Positions 28,320-38,784 of a stretch of 64,000 bases of DNA are shown here, piece by piece. Made by a program: the position numbers and the translations under genes. This DNA comes from an uncultured Flavobacteriaceae bacterium. Its GTDB lineage: Bacteria > Bacteroidota > Bacteroidia > Flavobacteriales > Flavobacteriaceae. The notes beneath the pieces were generated by a model. The model was not told where the DNA came from, made no database searches, and worked only from the letters and a program-made list of their open reading frames with translations. Position 1 is the first letter of the stretch, and each line of letters starts with the position of its first letter. The stretch spans positions 156,992-220,991 of the forward strand of contig CANNGA010000007.1 in the NCBI GenBank assembly GCA_947504035.1. The letters run 5' to 3'.

Positions 28320-29668
28320 ATTTAAAACAAATACATAACGTTTTTTTTGTAGGCATAGGCGGCATAGGTATGAGCGCTTTGGCACGTTACTTTAAGTCTA
28401 CAGGTAAAGTGGTGTCTGGTTATGATAAAACACCAACAGCACTTACGACCACTTTAGAAGGTTTAGGCATAAGCGTATGCTTTGAAGATGCTATGAGCTG
28501 TGTTGATACAGTCTTTCAGGATAAGGCGAGAACCTTAGTGGTCTACACGCCAGCAATACCTCAAAGTCATGTGCAGTTAAATTATTTTAAAGCAGAAGGA
28601 TTTACAGTTGTAAAGCGTTCTCAAATTTTGGGAGCCATAACAGAAAACACATTTTGTTTGGCTGTTGCAGGAACTCATGGTAAAACAACCACAACGAGTA
28701 TTCTAGGACACCTGTTGTACCAATGTGATGTGGCGTTAACGGCCTTTTTAGGTGGTATAAGCGAAAATTACGATTCTAATTTGATATTAAATGGCGGTGA
28801 GGTGTCTGTAGTAGAAGCCGATGAGTTTGACAGATCGTTTTTAACGTTATCTCCCAATTTAGCATGCATCACGTCTATGGATGCAGACCATTTGGATATC
28901 TATGGCGATGCTTCTGCGTTAACAGCGTCTTTTGAGGCGTTTTCGAAACGTATAAAACCTAACGGGAAATTGTTTGTTAAAAACGGATTGCCACTAAAAG
29001 GTATTACTTATGGTATTGAAGATGATGCCGATTACAGCGTGCAAAATATAAGGATTACAGACGGTGCTTATGTGTTTGATATTAAAACCCCCACAGCTGT
29101 GGTTGAAGCGGTAACGTTTCACCTGCCTGGACGTCATAATTTATCGAATGCTTTGATTGCTTTCGCTATGGCGGAAGACTATGGGTGTACACACGAGGCC
29201 TTAAGAAATGCTTTAAGAACATATAAAGGTGTGAAACGTCGTTTTACGTATCAAATTAAAACAGACGATTTGGTGTTTATCGATGATTATGCGCACCATC
29301 CAGAAGAAATAAATGCGGTACACAGTGCCGTACGAGAATTGTATCCAGGTAAAGAAGTGTTGGTGGTGTTTCAGCCCCATTTGTTTAGCAGAACACGTGA
29401 TTTTGTAGAGGGGTTCGCAGCAAGTTTAGCGCAGTTCGATGCGGTAATGTTACTAGATATCTATCCCGCAAGAGAACGACCTATAGAAGGGGTTACAGCA
29501 CATTGGTTGTTGGGTAAAATAGAGCAGACATCTAAAAAAATGGTCACTAAAGCAAGTTTGGTCACCGAAATACAAAGGAGTACAGCTCAGGTGATTTTAA
29601 CACTAGGAGCAGGCGATATAGGAGAAGAAGTTAAACGTATTAAAGAAGCATTACAAGTTGCGGGTTAA
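28316..29668 (+). CDS. murC: UDP-N-acetylmuramate:L-alanine ligase MurC
   Basis: A 450-residue cytosolic Mur ligase adding L-Ala to UDP-MurNAc. The N-terminal dinucleotide-like loop is [16 protein letters not shown], the ATP loop is [11 protein letters not shown], and [10 protein letters not shown] is conserved in MurC. The ATG lies in a 4-base overlap with murG. ftsQ begins inside its 3' end. Confidence 0.97.
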   Translation: MNLKQIHNVFFVGIGGIGMSALARYFKSTGKVVSGYDKTPTALTTTLEGLGISVCFEDAMSCVDTVFQDKARTLVVYTPAIPQSHVQLNYFKAEGFTVVKRSQILGAITENTFCLAVAGTHGKTTTTSILGHLLYQCDVALTAFLGGISENYDSNLILNGGEVSVVEADEFDRSFLTLSPNLACITSMDADHLDIYGDASALTASFEAFSKRIKPNGKLFVKNGLPLKGITYGIEDDADYSVQNIRITDGAYVFDIKTPTAVVEAVTFHLPGRHNLSNALIAFAMAEDYGCTHEALRNALRTYKGVKRRFTYQIKTDDLVFIDDYAHHPEEINAVHSAVRELYPGKEVLVVFQPHLFSRTRDFVEGFAASLAQFDAVMLLDIYPARERPIEGVTAHWLLGKIEQTSKKMVTKASLVTEIQRSTAQVILTLGAGDIGEEVKRIKEALQVAG

Positions 29669-30377
29669 TTGGAATTACATAAAAATGATAGGACTACTAG
29701 CATTAGTAGTGTTTTTGTATGCCTTTTCGGCAGCGCGTAACAACAAACGACCGCTGTCAAACCCTAATGTGTCTTTTTCTGGAGATGATAATCTTTTTAT
29801 TACAGATCAAACTGTTAGTAAATTGTTAATACAAAATCAAGGTGCTGTTAAAAATCTGTCTAAAGAAACTTTAGATTTGAATACGTTAGAAACGGCCCTG
29901 AATTCTAATCCCATGATAAAATCTGCTCAAGTGTATGTCACTGTAAATGGTACGCTTAGCGCTGAAATTAAACAAAAGAGACCTGTAGCAAGAGTAAGCA
30001 CAGATGTCTCTTATTATATCGATGATGACGGTCATGACATGCCGTTGTCTACGAGTTACACTGCAAGAGTACCCATGGTTACCGGTTATGTTGAAAAAAA
30101 TAATTTAGAGACCGTTTTTAAAATGGCTCAAAAAATAGAAATGGATGCCTTTTTAAGGCAGCATGTGGTAGAGATCCATCAAAATGTAGATCAAAATATA
30201 GCTTTAAAGTTGCGCCAATGCAATTTTAGTGTTTATGTAGGACGCTTAAAAGCGCTAGATAAAAAGATAAATAATTTAAAGGCATTTTATAAAAAGAGTT
30301 TAAAAGAACACACTTTAAATAATTACAGTAAGATTAATTTACAATTTGATAATCAAGTGGTCTGTACCAAAATTTAA
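29658..30377 (+). CDS. ftsQ: Cell-division protein FtsQ/DivIB
   Basis: A 239-residue bitopic divisome protein: helix near residues 11-28 (MIGLLALVVFLYAFSA), then POTRA-like and FtsQ-type periplasmic domains. Position between murC and ftsA supports the call. The start is probably TTG at 29658 (LRVNWNYIK), overlapping murC by 11 bases; the next candidate is ATG at 29685. I prefer TTG because the basic, aromatic N-terminus before the helix is what flavobacterial FtsQ proteins show. Confidence 0.9.
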   Translation: MRVNWNYIKMIGLLALVVFLYAFSAARNNKRPLSNPNVSFSGDDNLFITDQTVSKLLIQNQGAVKNLSKETLDLNTLETALNSNPMIKSAQVYVTVNGTLSAEIKQKRPVARVSTDVSYYIDDDGHDMPLSTSYTARVPMVTGYVEKNNLETVFKMAQKIEMDAFLRQHVVEIHQNVDQNIALKLRQCNFSVYVGRLKALDKKINNLKAFYKKSLKEHTLNNYSKINLQFDNQVVCTKI

Positions 30378-30380
30378 GAC

Positions 30381-31700
30381 ATGGAACATAATTTAGCAGT
30401 AGGCTTAGACATAGGAACCACAAAAATTGTGGCAATGATTGGACGTAAGAACGAGTACGATAAACTTGAGATTTTGGGTATTGGTAAATCCAAAAGCTTA
30501 GGGGTACATCGTGGTGTTGTGAATAATATCACGCAAACCATTCAATCCATACAGCAAGCAATCCAAGAAGCGGAAACTACTGCCGAATTTAAGATTGAAG
30601 ATGTTACCGTAGGTATTGCTGGGCAGCACATTCGCAGCTTGCAACATAGCGATTATATTACGAGATCAGATTCTGAAACGGTTATTGATGATGATGATAT
30701 TGATAGGCTTATCAATCAAGTTCATAAATTGGTCATGCTTCCAGGAGAAGAAATTATACATGTATTGCCACAAGAATATAAAGTCGATGGACAAGCAGAA
30801 ATAAAAGAACCTATAGGCATGTATGGAGGGCGTTTAGAAGCTAATTTTCATGTGGTTGTAGGACAGGTGTCTTCTATTCGTAATATAGGACGTTGTATAA
30901 AAAGTTCTGGATTAAACCTAGAAGGGATTACCTTAGAACCTCTGGCTTCTGCAAATGCAGTGTTAAGTCAAGAGGAGAAAGAAGCGGGGGTCGCCCTTAT
31001 AGATATAGGAGGAGGAACGACCGATTTGGCCATTTTTAGAGATGGCATTATTCGCCATACCGCTGTGATTCCGTTTGGAGGTAATGTGATTACTGAAGAT
31101 ATTAAAGAAGGCTGTTCTATTATAGAAAAACAAGCCGAATTATTAAAGATAAAATTTGGCTCTGCATGGCCAGGTGAAAATAAAGATAATGAAATTGTTT
31201 CCATTCCAGGATTAAGAGGACGGGAACCCAAAGAAATAACACTTAAGAATCTCTCAAGAATAATCCACGCTCGTGTTGTCGAGATTGTGGAACAAGTGTT
31301 TGCAGAAATTAAAAATTACGGTCACGAAGAACAAAAGAAAAAATTAATTGCAGGTATTGTTTTAACTGGAGGTGGAAGTCAGTTAAAACATTTAAAGCAA
31401 TTGGTAGAGTACATTACAGGTATGGATACCCGAATTGGATATCCTAATGAACACCTCGCAGGCGATAGTGATAGTGATATCACAAGCCCTTTGTATGCCA
31501 CCGCAGTAGGACTTGTTTTAGATGGATTAAAGCGTAATATGCGCAAAAAAGTAGAACAAGAAGAACAAGAGGTTTACGAAGAGCAAATTAAAGAAGAGTT
31601 TGTAGACGAAGAGGTTATTGAAAAACCAGTAAAAGAACGCAGATCGTTTTTAGACAAATTAACTGAGCGTGTCAAAGATTTTCTAGACAACGCAGAGTAG
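30381..31700 (+). CDS. ftsA: Actin-like divisome anchor FtsA
   Basis: A 439-residue cytosolic actin-family ATPase that tethers FtsZ to the membrane. Phosphate-1 loop VGLDIGTTKIVAMIG, phosphate-2 loop ALIDIGGGTTDLAIF and adenosine loop IVLTGGGSQL are intact. The C-terminal amphipathic helix (RSFLDKLTERVKDFLDNA) is the membrane-targeting segment, joined by an acidic linker. It starts 3 bases after ftsQ and is followed 55 bases later by ftsZ. Confidence 0.97.
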   Translation: MEHNLAVGLDIGTTKIVAMIGRKNEYDKLEILGIGKSKSLGVHRGVVNNITQTIQSIQQAIQEAETTAEFKIEDVTVGIAGQHIRSLQHSDYITRSDSETVIDDDDIDRLINQVHKLVMLPGEEIIHVLPQEYKVDGQAEIKEPIGMYGGRLEANFHVVVGQVSSIRNIGRCIKSSGLNLEGITLEPLASANAVLSQEEKEAGVALIDIGGGTTDLAIFRDGIIRHTAVIPFGGNVITEDIKEGCSIIEKQAELLKIKFGSAWPGENKDNEIVSIPGLRGREPKEITLKNLSRIIHARVVEIVEQVFAEIKNYGHEEQKKKLIAGIVLTGGGSQLKHLKQLVEYITGMDTRIGYPNEHLAGDSDSDITSPLYATAVGLVLDGLKRNMRKKVEQEEQEVYEEQIKEEFVDEEVIEKPVKERRSFLDKLTERVKDFLDNAE

Positions 31701-31755
31701 AAGAAATTAGCTATTAATTAAGAGTAAGATTAAGAATCTGAGTAAAAAAGAATTT

Positions 31756-33741
31756 ATGAGCAGCAAAAACGAATTCGAAAGCATCGCGTTTGATTTACCT
31801 AAAAATCAATCGAATGTCATTAAAGTGATTGGTGTTGGTGGTGGTGGTAGCAATGCTATAAACCACATGTTTCAACAAGGTATTAAGGGGGTCGATTTTT
31901 ACGTATGTAACACAGATGCGCAAGCATTACAAAATAGTAGTGTACCCAATAAAATACAATTAGGGGTAAACTTAACAGAGGGACTAGGTGCTGGTGCTAA
32001 TCCAGAAGTAGGAGAGCAGTCTGCTGTAGAGAGTTTTGAAGATATCTCTCAAATGCTGGCAACCAATACTAAAATGGTGTTTATTACTGCGGGCATGGGC
32101 GGTGGTACAGGAACAGGAGCTGCGCCTATTATAGCTAAAATGGCGAAAGAGAAAGACATTCTTACAGTAGGTATTGTAACAATGCCCTTTCAGTTTGAAG
32201 GTAAGATGCGTTTAGAACAATCTCAAAAAGGAATAGAACGCCTTAGAGATGTGGTAGACTCTCTTATTGTTATTAATAATAATAAACTGCGTGAAGTTTA
32301 TGGTAACCTTGGTTTTAAAGCAGGGTTCTCTAAAGCCGACGAAGTTTTATCTACAGCTGCAAGAGGTATTGCAGAAGTAATAACGCACCATTATACACAA
32401 AATATAGATTTACGTGATGCTAAAACAGTATTGAGTAATAGTGGTACCGCTATTATGGGATCTGCATTAGCTGCGGGTCAAAATAGAGCTCAAGACGCTA
32501 TTCGTAAAGCGTTAGATTCGCCACTTTTAAATGATAATAAAATAACTGGAGCTAAAAATGTATTGCTGCTTATAGTTTCAGGAGTTCAAGAAATTACCAT
32601 TGATGAGATAGGAGAGATTAACGATCATATTCAAAATGAAGCAGGTCATGGTGCTAACATTATTATGGGTGTTGGCGAAGATGAAACTTTAGAAGAGTCT
32701 ATTTCTGTTACCATTATAGCTACAGGATTTAATATAGAACAGCAAGACGAAATCTCTAATACTGAAACTAAAAAGGTTGTACACGCGTTAGAAGAAGAGA
32801 CAGAGGTAAAAGATAAAGAGCCCGTAATTATCGTGCCTAAAATAGAGGTTGAAACCAAACAACCAGACCCTATAGTTAGACACACACTAGACCTTGAAGA
32901 AGTAGAAGAAGAGGTAACTTCGGCAGAGAAAGTTGTTATTGAAAAAGTGCAACCTACAGAAATGCCAAAAGCACATCATTTGGTAAAGACGACAAAGGCC
33001 ATTCGTGATATAGATGTTGTGTATGAGGTATTTGCAGATAAGGAGGAAGAAGAAGATACGGCATTAGATACAGAGGATTTTGTTATTAAGCCAGTCGCGA
33101 CTATGGAAGTTGTAAAGCCAGAGGCAACTCCCATTGAAGAAGAACAACAAATTACATTAACTTTTGACCTGCCTTTAACGCCAGAAAAAGAAGAAGAGCC
33201 AGAATTTACAGCCAATACCGTAACTTATAACTTAGATGAAGACCACATAAAGGATATTCCTGTTAATGATTATGTAGAGCTCGTTACGGTTACAGAAACC
33301 AAAGAAGATGGCGGAGACGTGCGCTATACTTTAGACGATTATGCAGAGGAAGAGCCTGCAAATCCTGCGAAAGCAAAAGCAACTGAAGTTGTAGAAGAAG
33401 TAGAAGAGGAGCTTGTTTTTGAACGTAAAGTTGTAACAGAAGAAGCTTTAGATACAGATGCAGAAGATAACGCAGAACCTACAGAAATGCCTATTTCAGA
33501 GATCTTGAAGGCACGTACGGCAGAGCGTAGACGTAAGATGAAAGACTTTAATTATAAATTCAATACATCTAAAATAGACGATATCGAAAAGGTACCAGCT
33601 TACAAACGCCAAGGAGTGAATTTAGAGGATGCCAAACATTCATCTGATACCGATTTGTCGCGAACGAGCATAGGAACAGATGAGAACGACGATATACAAA
33701 TGCGAACCAATAATTCATTTTTACATGATAATGTAGATTAG
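31756..33741 (+). CDS. ftsZ: Tubulin-like division GTPase FtsZ with very long acidic tail
   Basis: The Z-ring GTPase, 661 residues against about 383 in E. coli. The GTPase core is in the first 320 residues: GVGGGGSNAINHM, the tubulin signature GMGGGTGTGAAPIIA, and NTDAQAL. A Glu/Val/Thr-rich linker of about 280 residues follows. The conserved FtsA-binding-type peptide (DDIEKVPAYKRQGVNL) comes near 610 and is not terminal; about 45 residues follow, ending NNSFLHDNVD. A strong terminator closes the cluster 22 bases downstream. Confidence 0.97.
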   Translation: MSSKNEFESIAFDLPKNQSNVIKVIGVGGGGSNAINHMFQQGIKGVDFYVCNTDAQALQNSSVPNKIQLGVNLTEGLGAGANPEVGEQSAVESFEDISQMLATNTKMVFITAGMGGGTGTGAAPIIAKMAKEKDILTVGIVTMPFQFEGKMRLEQSQKGIERLRDVVDSLIVINNNKLREVYGNLGFKAGFSKADEVLSTAARGIAEVITHHYTQNIDLRDAKTVLSNSGTAIMGSALAAGQNRAQDAIRKALDSPLLNDNKITGAKNVLLLIVSGVQEITIDEIGEINDHIQNEAGHGANIIMGVGEDETLEESISVTIIATGFNIEQQDEISNTETKKVVHALEEETEVKDKEPVIIVPKIEVETKQPDPIVRHTLDLEEVEEEVTSAEKVVIEKVQPTEMPKAHHLVKTTKAIRDIDVVYEVFADKEEEEDTALDTEDFVIKPVATMEVVKPEATPIEEEQQITLTFDLPLTPEKEEEPEFTANTVTYNLDEDHIKDIPVNDYVELVTVTETKEDGGDVRYTLDDYAEEEPANPAKAKATEVVEEVEEELVFERKVVTEEALDTDAEDNAEPTEMPISEILKARTAERRRKMKDFNYKFNTSKIDDIEKVPAYKRQGVNLEDAKHSSDTDLSRTSIGTDENDDIQMRTNNSFLHDNVD

Positions 33742-33763
33742 AATACCACAGCGTAATTGTGTT

Positions 33764-33801
33764 AAAAAACCGAAATATACTAAGTATGTTTCGGTTTTTT
33801 T
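33764..33801 (+). terminator. Rho-independent terminator of the dcw cluster
   Basis: AAAAAACCGAAA (33764-33775) pairs with TTTCGGTTTTTT (33789-33800), with an inner ATAC/GTAT extension. It is symmetrical in its A and T runs and so could work in both directions. It lies 22 bases after the ftsZ stop. Confidence 0.9.
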
Positions 33802-34125
33802 GTTTTAGAACAATTCGATAATTAAAAATCTATTTAACGGGGTTTGTATAGCTTAAAAAGCCGCTAATACGCGGAGGAGATTCCATAGTCTCTTTACGGG
33901 AAAAGCGTATAAGAACCACTAACTATTTGTAGGTTAAATACTTCAAAAAATGTTAATATTAAAAAAATGAGATGTTATATGTTAATTTATGTGTAGTATT
34001 GTAGTCTCAAATTTAGATGAATATACCCTAATTATACAAGAAGTCCCTCATTTTTAGTAATTAGAGCTTATAGATATAATGTTTTGTTTGTAGTCCCCAA
34101 CTGCAAATAAGCATTCTTAAAGCCT
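33802..34125. other. Gene-free stretch between ftsZ and the giant-protein operon
   Basis: An AT-rich intergenic region with no convincing reading frame. It holds a short hairpin (CCGC / GCGG near 33873) and should carry the promoter of the downstream operon. I find no exact TAnnTTTG element; TAATGTTTTG near 34075 is only an approximate match with the wrong spacing. Confidence 0.5.
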
Positions 34126-37100
34126 ATGACAAAAAAAATAAACCTACTGTTCGTACAGCTGTGCGTATTTATGTGTATAACACATACGGCATTTGCTAAA
34201 ACTTCTTTTATAGCTGCAAATCATTATACAGCAGCATTAATAAACGTTAGCCCAAAAGATAGTACTACTGTAAAAGTACCTAAGGTAGCAACCTCCAATT
34301 TAGCTGTAAAAGCATTTCGTGATTTTGAAAGTTTAAAGACTTATGATGAATTGCCTAAGCGCCTACAAAAAGCATCTCTCAAAGCAGTAGAAGAAGGTTT
34401 TAAGTTTAAAACTGAAGATTCTCTTGTAAACAAAGAATGGTTACAAAAGGCAAATAATACGTTTGCGACCATTGATGAAACGTTGAATTATGTTGACGAG
34501 TTGTCTGAAGATGTATTGGCAGAATTACCTGTAGCCATTCGACCAAAAAAAATTAATAATGTAACGTATACTGTAGGGGTTGCTAAAGCAGTGTTTAAGC
34601 CTGCTTATACAGAACTCACGTTATTTTTAAAAATAGATACCTCGAAAGGAACACTTATTTTAGGTGCTAAAGATGTAAAATTATCACATGAAGGCGGCAT
34701 CGTAGGAGAAGCAAAACTAAGTTTAATATCTCAGTTTACTTTGAATTTTGATAAAGGAAAAGTTATTGCAACCTTAAAAGGAAGTTTTGAAAACCCTGAA
34801 ACCTATGCACTGATAGACTGCCGTGGGTTTAAAGAATTGGGTATTAGTGCAGATATATTATTTTCCCAAGGACTTATTCATCCTGTAGATGCTCAAGGTA
34901 AGGCTATTGGAGGGTATGTGTCTTCTAGTTTTAAAACCGTGGTAAGCGATTGGAATGATATTGTGGTTAATATATCTTTACCAGAATTTGGAGTTAAAGG
35001 CTTAAAAGGCACCACATTTCGACTCAATACAGCTGTATTAGATTTTAGTGACCTGCGTAATGATAGTGCTTTGCCTTCTGCATACCTTTCAAAATATTAC
35101 AGCGAACAGCCAGAATTATGGCGCGGGGTATACATTAAGACCTTAGAGGTGATTTTGCCTCGAGAGTTTAAAAAGAAAAATCAAGACCAACGTATTACAT
35201 TTGGAGCCTCAAATCTTATTATAGATTCACAAGGTATTACAGGACAATTTTATGCGGAGAACCTCATATCTATAGATGAAGGCTCTGCTTCGAAATGGCA
35301 ATTTTCTTTAGACCGATTTTCGGTAGATATAGAAACTAGTACTTTGAAATCTGCAGAATTTAATGGCGAAGTCATTCTTCCTGTAGCAGATAAGGACCGT
35401 TTAAGATACGATGCTTTAATTCTTCCAGACGATTATACACTACGCGTTAGACCAACAGATAAATTGGATTTTAATGTTTGGAAAGCAAAAGTAGTATTAC
35501 AGAAAGAATCCTATATCGAATTAAAAGTGAAAAATGGTAATTTTTTGCCCAAGGCGAATTTGCATGGAGAGCTTACGATGGCCTCAAATTTGGATAAAGC
35601 AGATGGGGTTAAAAACGAACAAAGTACTGATGCAAACGGTAAGAAAACTGTAGATTTTAAAGGAGTTTCGTTTCAGAACTTACTATTACAAACAGAAGCG
35701 CCTAAATTTTCGGTAGATTACTTTGGATATAAAAATAATAATGCGCTAGCTAACTTTCCAGTCACAATAAATGAGATCGGTATAAGCACTCCTGGAGGTG
35801 GTGATCGCGTAGAACTTGTGTTTGATTTTAATATTAATCTAACCTCAGAAGACGATGGCGCTAATGGCGGAGGAGCAAAATTAGTTTTTGGAGCGCAACT
35901 TGAAGATGATAATGGGAACGACCGTTGGAAATTTAAAGGCGTAGACTTAGAACGTATTTCTATAGCTATGGATATTGCTGCCGCGCAGTTAACAGGCAGT
36001 ATTTTTATTTTCGAAGATGACCCAACTTATGGGACTGGTTTTGCAGGAGCAGTGTCTGCTATATTTAAAACAGGTGCCAAATTTGAAGTACAAGCTAAAG
36101 CACTTTTTGGTAGAAAAGAACGATTTAGATATTGGTTTGCCGATGGGCAATTGGTGTTACCAGTAGGTGTGCCTATCTTTCCTGGTTTTGCCATGAATAC
36201 CTTTGGAGGCGGTATGTACAACCGCATGAAAATGGCGGGAGTCTCAAACAATCGCGACGCTGCTTTAGATTTAATTGGGGCTTCCAGTTCTGGGGTGATC
36301 TACGAACCAGATAACACCGCGCGCATGGGAATGAAAGCAATGGTAGGTATTGCGACACAAAATTCAGAAGACCTCTTTCATGCGACTGTAGAATTTGGGA
36401 TGACCTTTAACCGAAGAGGAGGACTTAATGATGTGTATTTTAAAGGAAGAGGAGAGCTTATTTCTGCACTCCCTGGTAATTTTTCTGAAGCAGTACTTGG
36501 AGAATTAAGTAATGTTGTAAATGGTACAGGTGTTAATTTTCCAGCAAACGCGCCTTCGGGATCGATGGCAGCCGATGTTTTTATAGGTTACGATTTTACG
36601 AATGATATTTTTCAAGCAACATCAGAACTTTACATCAATTTTGGTGTGCTAAAAGGTGTAGGCGCAGGAGGTAGAGCAGGGTGGTTAGATTTTTATGTGT
36701 CTCCCGAAGAATGGCACATATTAATAGGAACTCCTAATGATCCTGTAGGAGTAGCTCTTAATTTGGGAATTCTTAAAATAAAAACAAACTCTTATTTTAT
36801 GACGGGAGATGATCTGCCGTCTATGGCTCCACCACCAGCGATATTAGGAAGTCTTCTAGATATAGATGTTTCAGAGTTAGATAGTAATAGAGATTTGGCA
36901 TTACTAAAGTCTGGGCGCGGCTTTGCATTTGGGTGTCGTGTAGAGGTATCGACAGGCGATTTAAAATTTTTAATTTTTTATGCCCGTTTTGATGCTGGTA
37001 TAGGTTTCGATGTTATGATTAAAGATTATGGCGATGCGCATTGTAAAGGGTCTTCAGAACAAATAGGATTGAATGGCTGGTATGCAAGTGGACAAGCATA

Positions 37101-38784
37101 TGCGTATTTACAAGGAGAGCTAGGAGTACAATTTAAGCTTTTCGGGAAAAGGCGGAAAATTCCATTTAAAAAAGGTGGTATGGCCGTATTGTTACAAGCA
37201 CGATTGCCTAATCCATCATGGTTTAGAGGGTATATGACAGGGAATTACAGCTGTCTTGGAGGTCTCATAAAAGGGAAGTTTAGATTTAAGGTCGAGTTAG
37301 GGAACAAGTGCGAGATTGTAGGAGGGAGTCCAATAGATGGTATCGTTGTTATAGGAGATATGACACCTAAAGCAGAGACTAAAGCTGTAGACGTATTTGC
37401 GGCACCACAGGTGGTCTTTAATATGCAATTAAACAAAGTGTTTGAAATTCCTGATGATACTGGAGATCGAAAATATAAAATCATACTGGACAAATTTGAA
37501 GTGACAAATGGTACTGAAAAGATAGCGGGAACTGTAAAATGGAATAGTACTAATGATGTAGCAGCATTTTACTCGCAAGAAATACTACCGCCAAATACAA
37601 AGCTAAAATTTTATGTGCAATTACATTTCGAGACATTTATTAATGGTAGTTGGGAAGCAATAAAAGACGATGGGAAAATAAGTTTAGAAACCAAGGAAGT
37701 GGTGTTTACAACAGGAGAAGCTCCTACCGATATCCCAGTAAATAATATAGAATACATGTATCCTGTTTTAAATCAACAAAATTTCTATAGAGAACAATAC
37801 AATAAAGGGTATGTGAAATTGAAAAGAGGACAGAATTATTTATTTGAAGATGCTACAGATTGGAATAAAACTATACGATTCACCTCAGAAACAGGAACTA
37901 TTATTGAAAAAACGTTTGTGTATAATGTAGGACAAAAGCAACTGGTGTTTGATATACCAGATAATTTTGAAGGTATAACTAACTATGCAAGTACTGTAAA
38001 TTTGATACCAAAAAGTACTAGCGTAGATTCTAATGTGACTCAAACGACAAGCACAACACGTCTTGGGAATTCAGATGAAAATACATTAACCATAACACAA
38101 AAAAAGGCAACCGAAACAAAGACAGCCGAAAATGAGCGTAAATTATTAGAGTTCGCATTTAGAACTAGTGCATTCAAAACTTTCCAGAAGAAAATGAAAG
38201 CGATGAAAGAGAGTGATGTGTTGTACAGGCGTGTCACCTTTCCTTATGGTTTAACATTAGTGTCGAAAATAGAATATCAAGAAGCCTTCGACTTGGTAGA
38301 GTTAAAAGGGAATGCACAGACCAATAGTGTACCATTAGTACGTGCAACAGCTGTTTTAGATGATAGTTATTTTACAAATATCATAAAACCACTATTATAT
38401 CAAAATTACCCTTTAAATGGAAGCATTACAGTAACGCGTAGTACAGACGAAGTTGGTGTGCCTCCAATAGAAGCTGTACAACCCATTTCCTGGTATTTAA
38501 CCTATCTTGAAAATGGGCACACTGCAGATATTAATGAGTATAACCCCTACAGGTATAACTTGACAGACTATTACCATAAAGATTATGAGGATCTACGGTA
38601 TCAATTGATCAATTCAGGTAGTTATGTAAATGTTGGTGGAGCACTAGTTACAGAACCTTTCCCATACATGCGCAAAGGCAAATATAAAACAGAATTAAAG
38701 TACGTATTGCCAGGGCAAACAGATGCAAATACAACACATGGCTATAGGTATACCAACCCTTTAAATGATAATAATGAAGATTAA
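34126..38784 (+). CDS. Giant exported beta-rich protein, first gene of the toxin-linked operon
   Basis: A 1552-residue protein with a signal peptide (LFVQLCVFMCITHTAFA, cleavage near 24). I do not recognise the family. Residues 60-140 are helical. The body from 150 to about 1090 is beta-rich with many Gly and alternating hydrophobic residues and hints of internal repetition (ELGISADI, VEFGMTFNRRGGL). The C-terminal third (about 1100-1552) resembles Ig/Fn3-like segments. No membrane anchor or T9SS tail is evident. It overlaps the next gene by 11-20 bases and heads a run that ends in a polymorphic-toxin-like gene, so it is probably a structural or export partner. Function is inference only. Confidence 0.8.
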   Translation: MTKKINLLFVQLCVFMCITHTAFAKTSFIAANHYTAALINVSPKDSTTVKVPKVATSNLAVKAFRDFESLKTYDELPKRLQKASLKAVEEGFKFKTEDSLVNKEWLQKANNTFATIDETLNYVDELSEDVLAELPVAIRPKKINNVTYTVGVAKAVFKPAYTELTLFLKIDTSKGTLILGAKDVKLSHEGGIVGEAKLSLISQFTLNFDKGKVIATLKGSFENPETYALIDCRGFKELGISADILFSQGLIHPVDAQGKAIGGYVSSSFKTVVSDWNDIVVNISLPEFGVKGLKGTTFRLNTAVLDFSDLRNDSALPSAYLSKYYSEQPELWRGVYIKTLEVILPREFKKKNQDQRITFGASNLIIDSQGITGQFYAENLISIDEGSASKWQFSLDRFSVDIETSTLKSAEFNGEVILPVADKDRLRYDALILPDDYTLRVRPTDKLDFNVWKAKVVLQKESYIELKVKNGNFLPKANLHGELTMASNLDKADGVKNEQSTDANGKKTVDFKGVSFQNLLLQTEAPKFSVDYFGYKNNNALANFPVTINEIGISTPGGGDRVELVFDFNINLTSEDDGANGGGAKLVFGAQLEDDNGNDRWKFKGVDLERISIAMDIAAAQLTGSIFIFEDDPTYGTGFAGAVSAIFKTGAKFEVQAKALFGRKERFRYWFADGQLVLPVGVPIFPGFAMNTFGGGMYNRMKMAGVSNNRDAALDLIGASSSGVIYEPDNTARMGMKAMVGIATQNSEDLFHATVEFGMTFNRRGGLNDVYFKGRGELISALPGNFSEAVLGELSNVVNGTGVNFPANAPSGSMAADVFIGYDFTNDIFQATSELYINFGVLKGVGAGGRAGWLDFYVSPEEWHILIGTPNDPVGVALNLGILKIKTNSYFMTGDDLPSMAPPPAILGSLLDIDVSELDSNRDLALLKSGRGFAFGCRVEVSTGDLKFLIFYARFDAGIGFDVMIKDYGDAHCKGSSEQIGLNGWYASGQAYAYLQGELGVQFKLFGKRRKIPFKKGGMAVLLQARLPNPSWFRGYMTGNYSCLGGLIKGKFRFKVELGNKCEIVGGSPIDGIVVIGDMTPKAETKAVDVFAAPQVVFNMQLNKVFEIPDDTGDRKYKIILDKFEVTNGTEKIAGTVKWNSTNDVAAFYSQEILPPNTKLKFYVQLHFETFINGSWEAIKDDGKISLETKEVVFTTGEAPTDIPVNNIEYMYPVLNQQNFYREQYNKGYVKLKRGQNYLFEDATDWNKTIRFTSETGTIIEKTFVYNVGQKQLVFDIPDNFEGITNYASTVNLIPKSTSVDSNVTQTTSTTRLGNSDENTLTITQKKATETKTAENERKLLEFAFRTSAFKTFQKKMKAMKESDVLYRRVTFPYGLTLVSKIEYQEAFDLVELKGNAQTNSVPLVRATAVLDDSYFTNIIKPLLYQNYPLNGSITVTRSTDEVGVPPIEAVQPISWYLTYLENGHTADINEYNPYRYNLTDYYHKDYEDLRYQLINSGSYVNVGGALVTEPFPYMRKGKYKTELKYVLPGQTDANTTHGYRYTNPLNDNNED

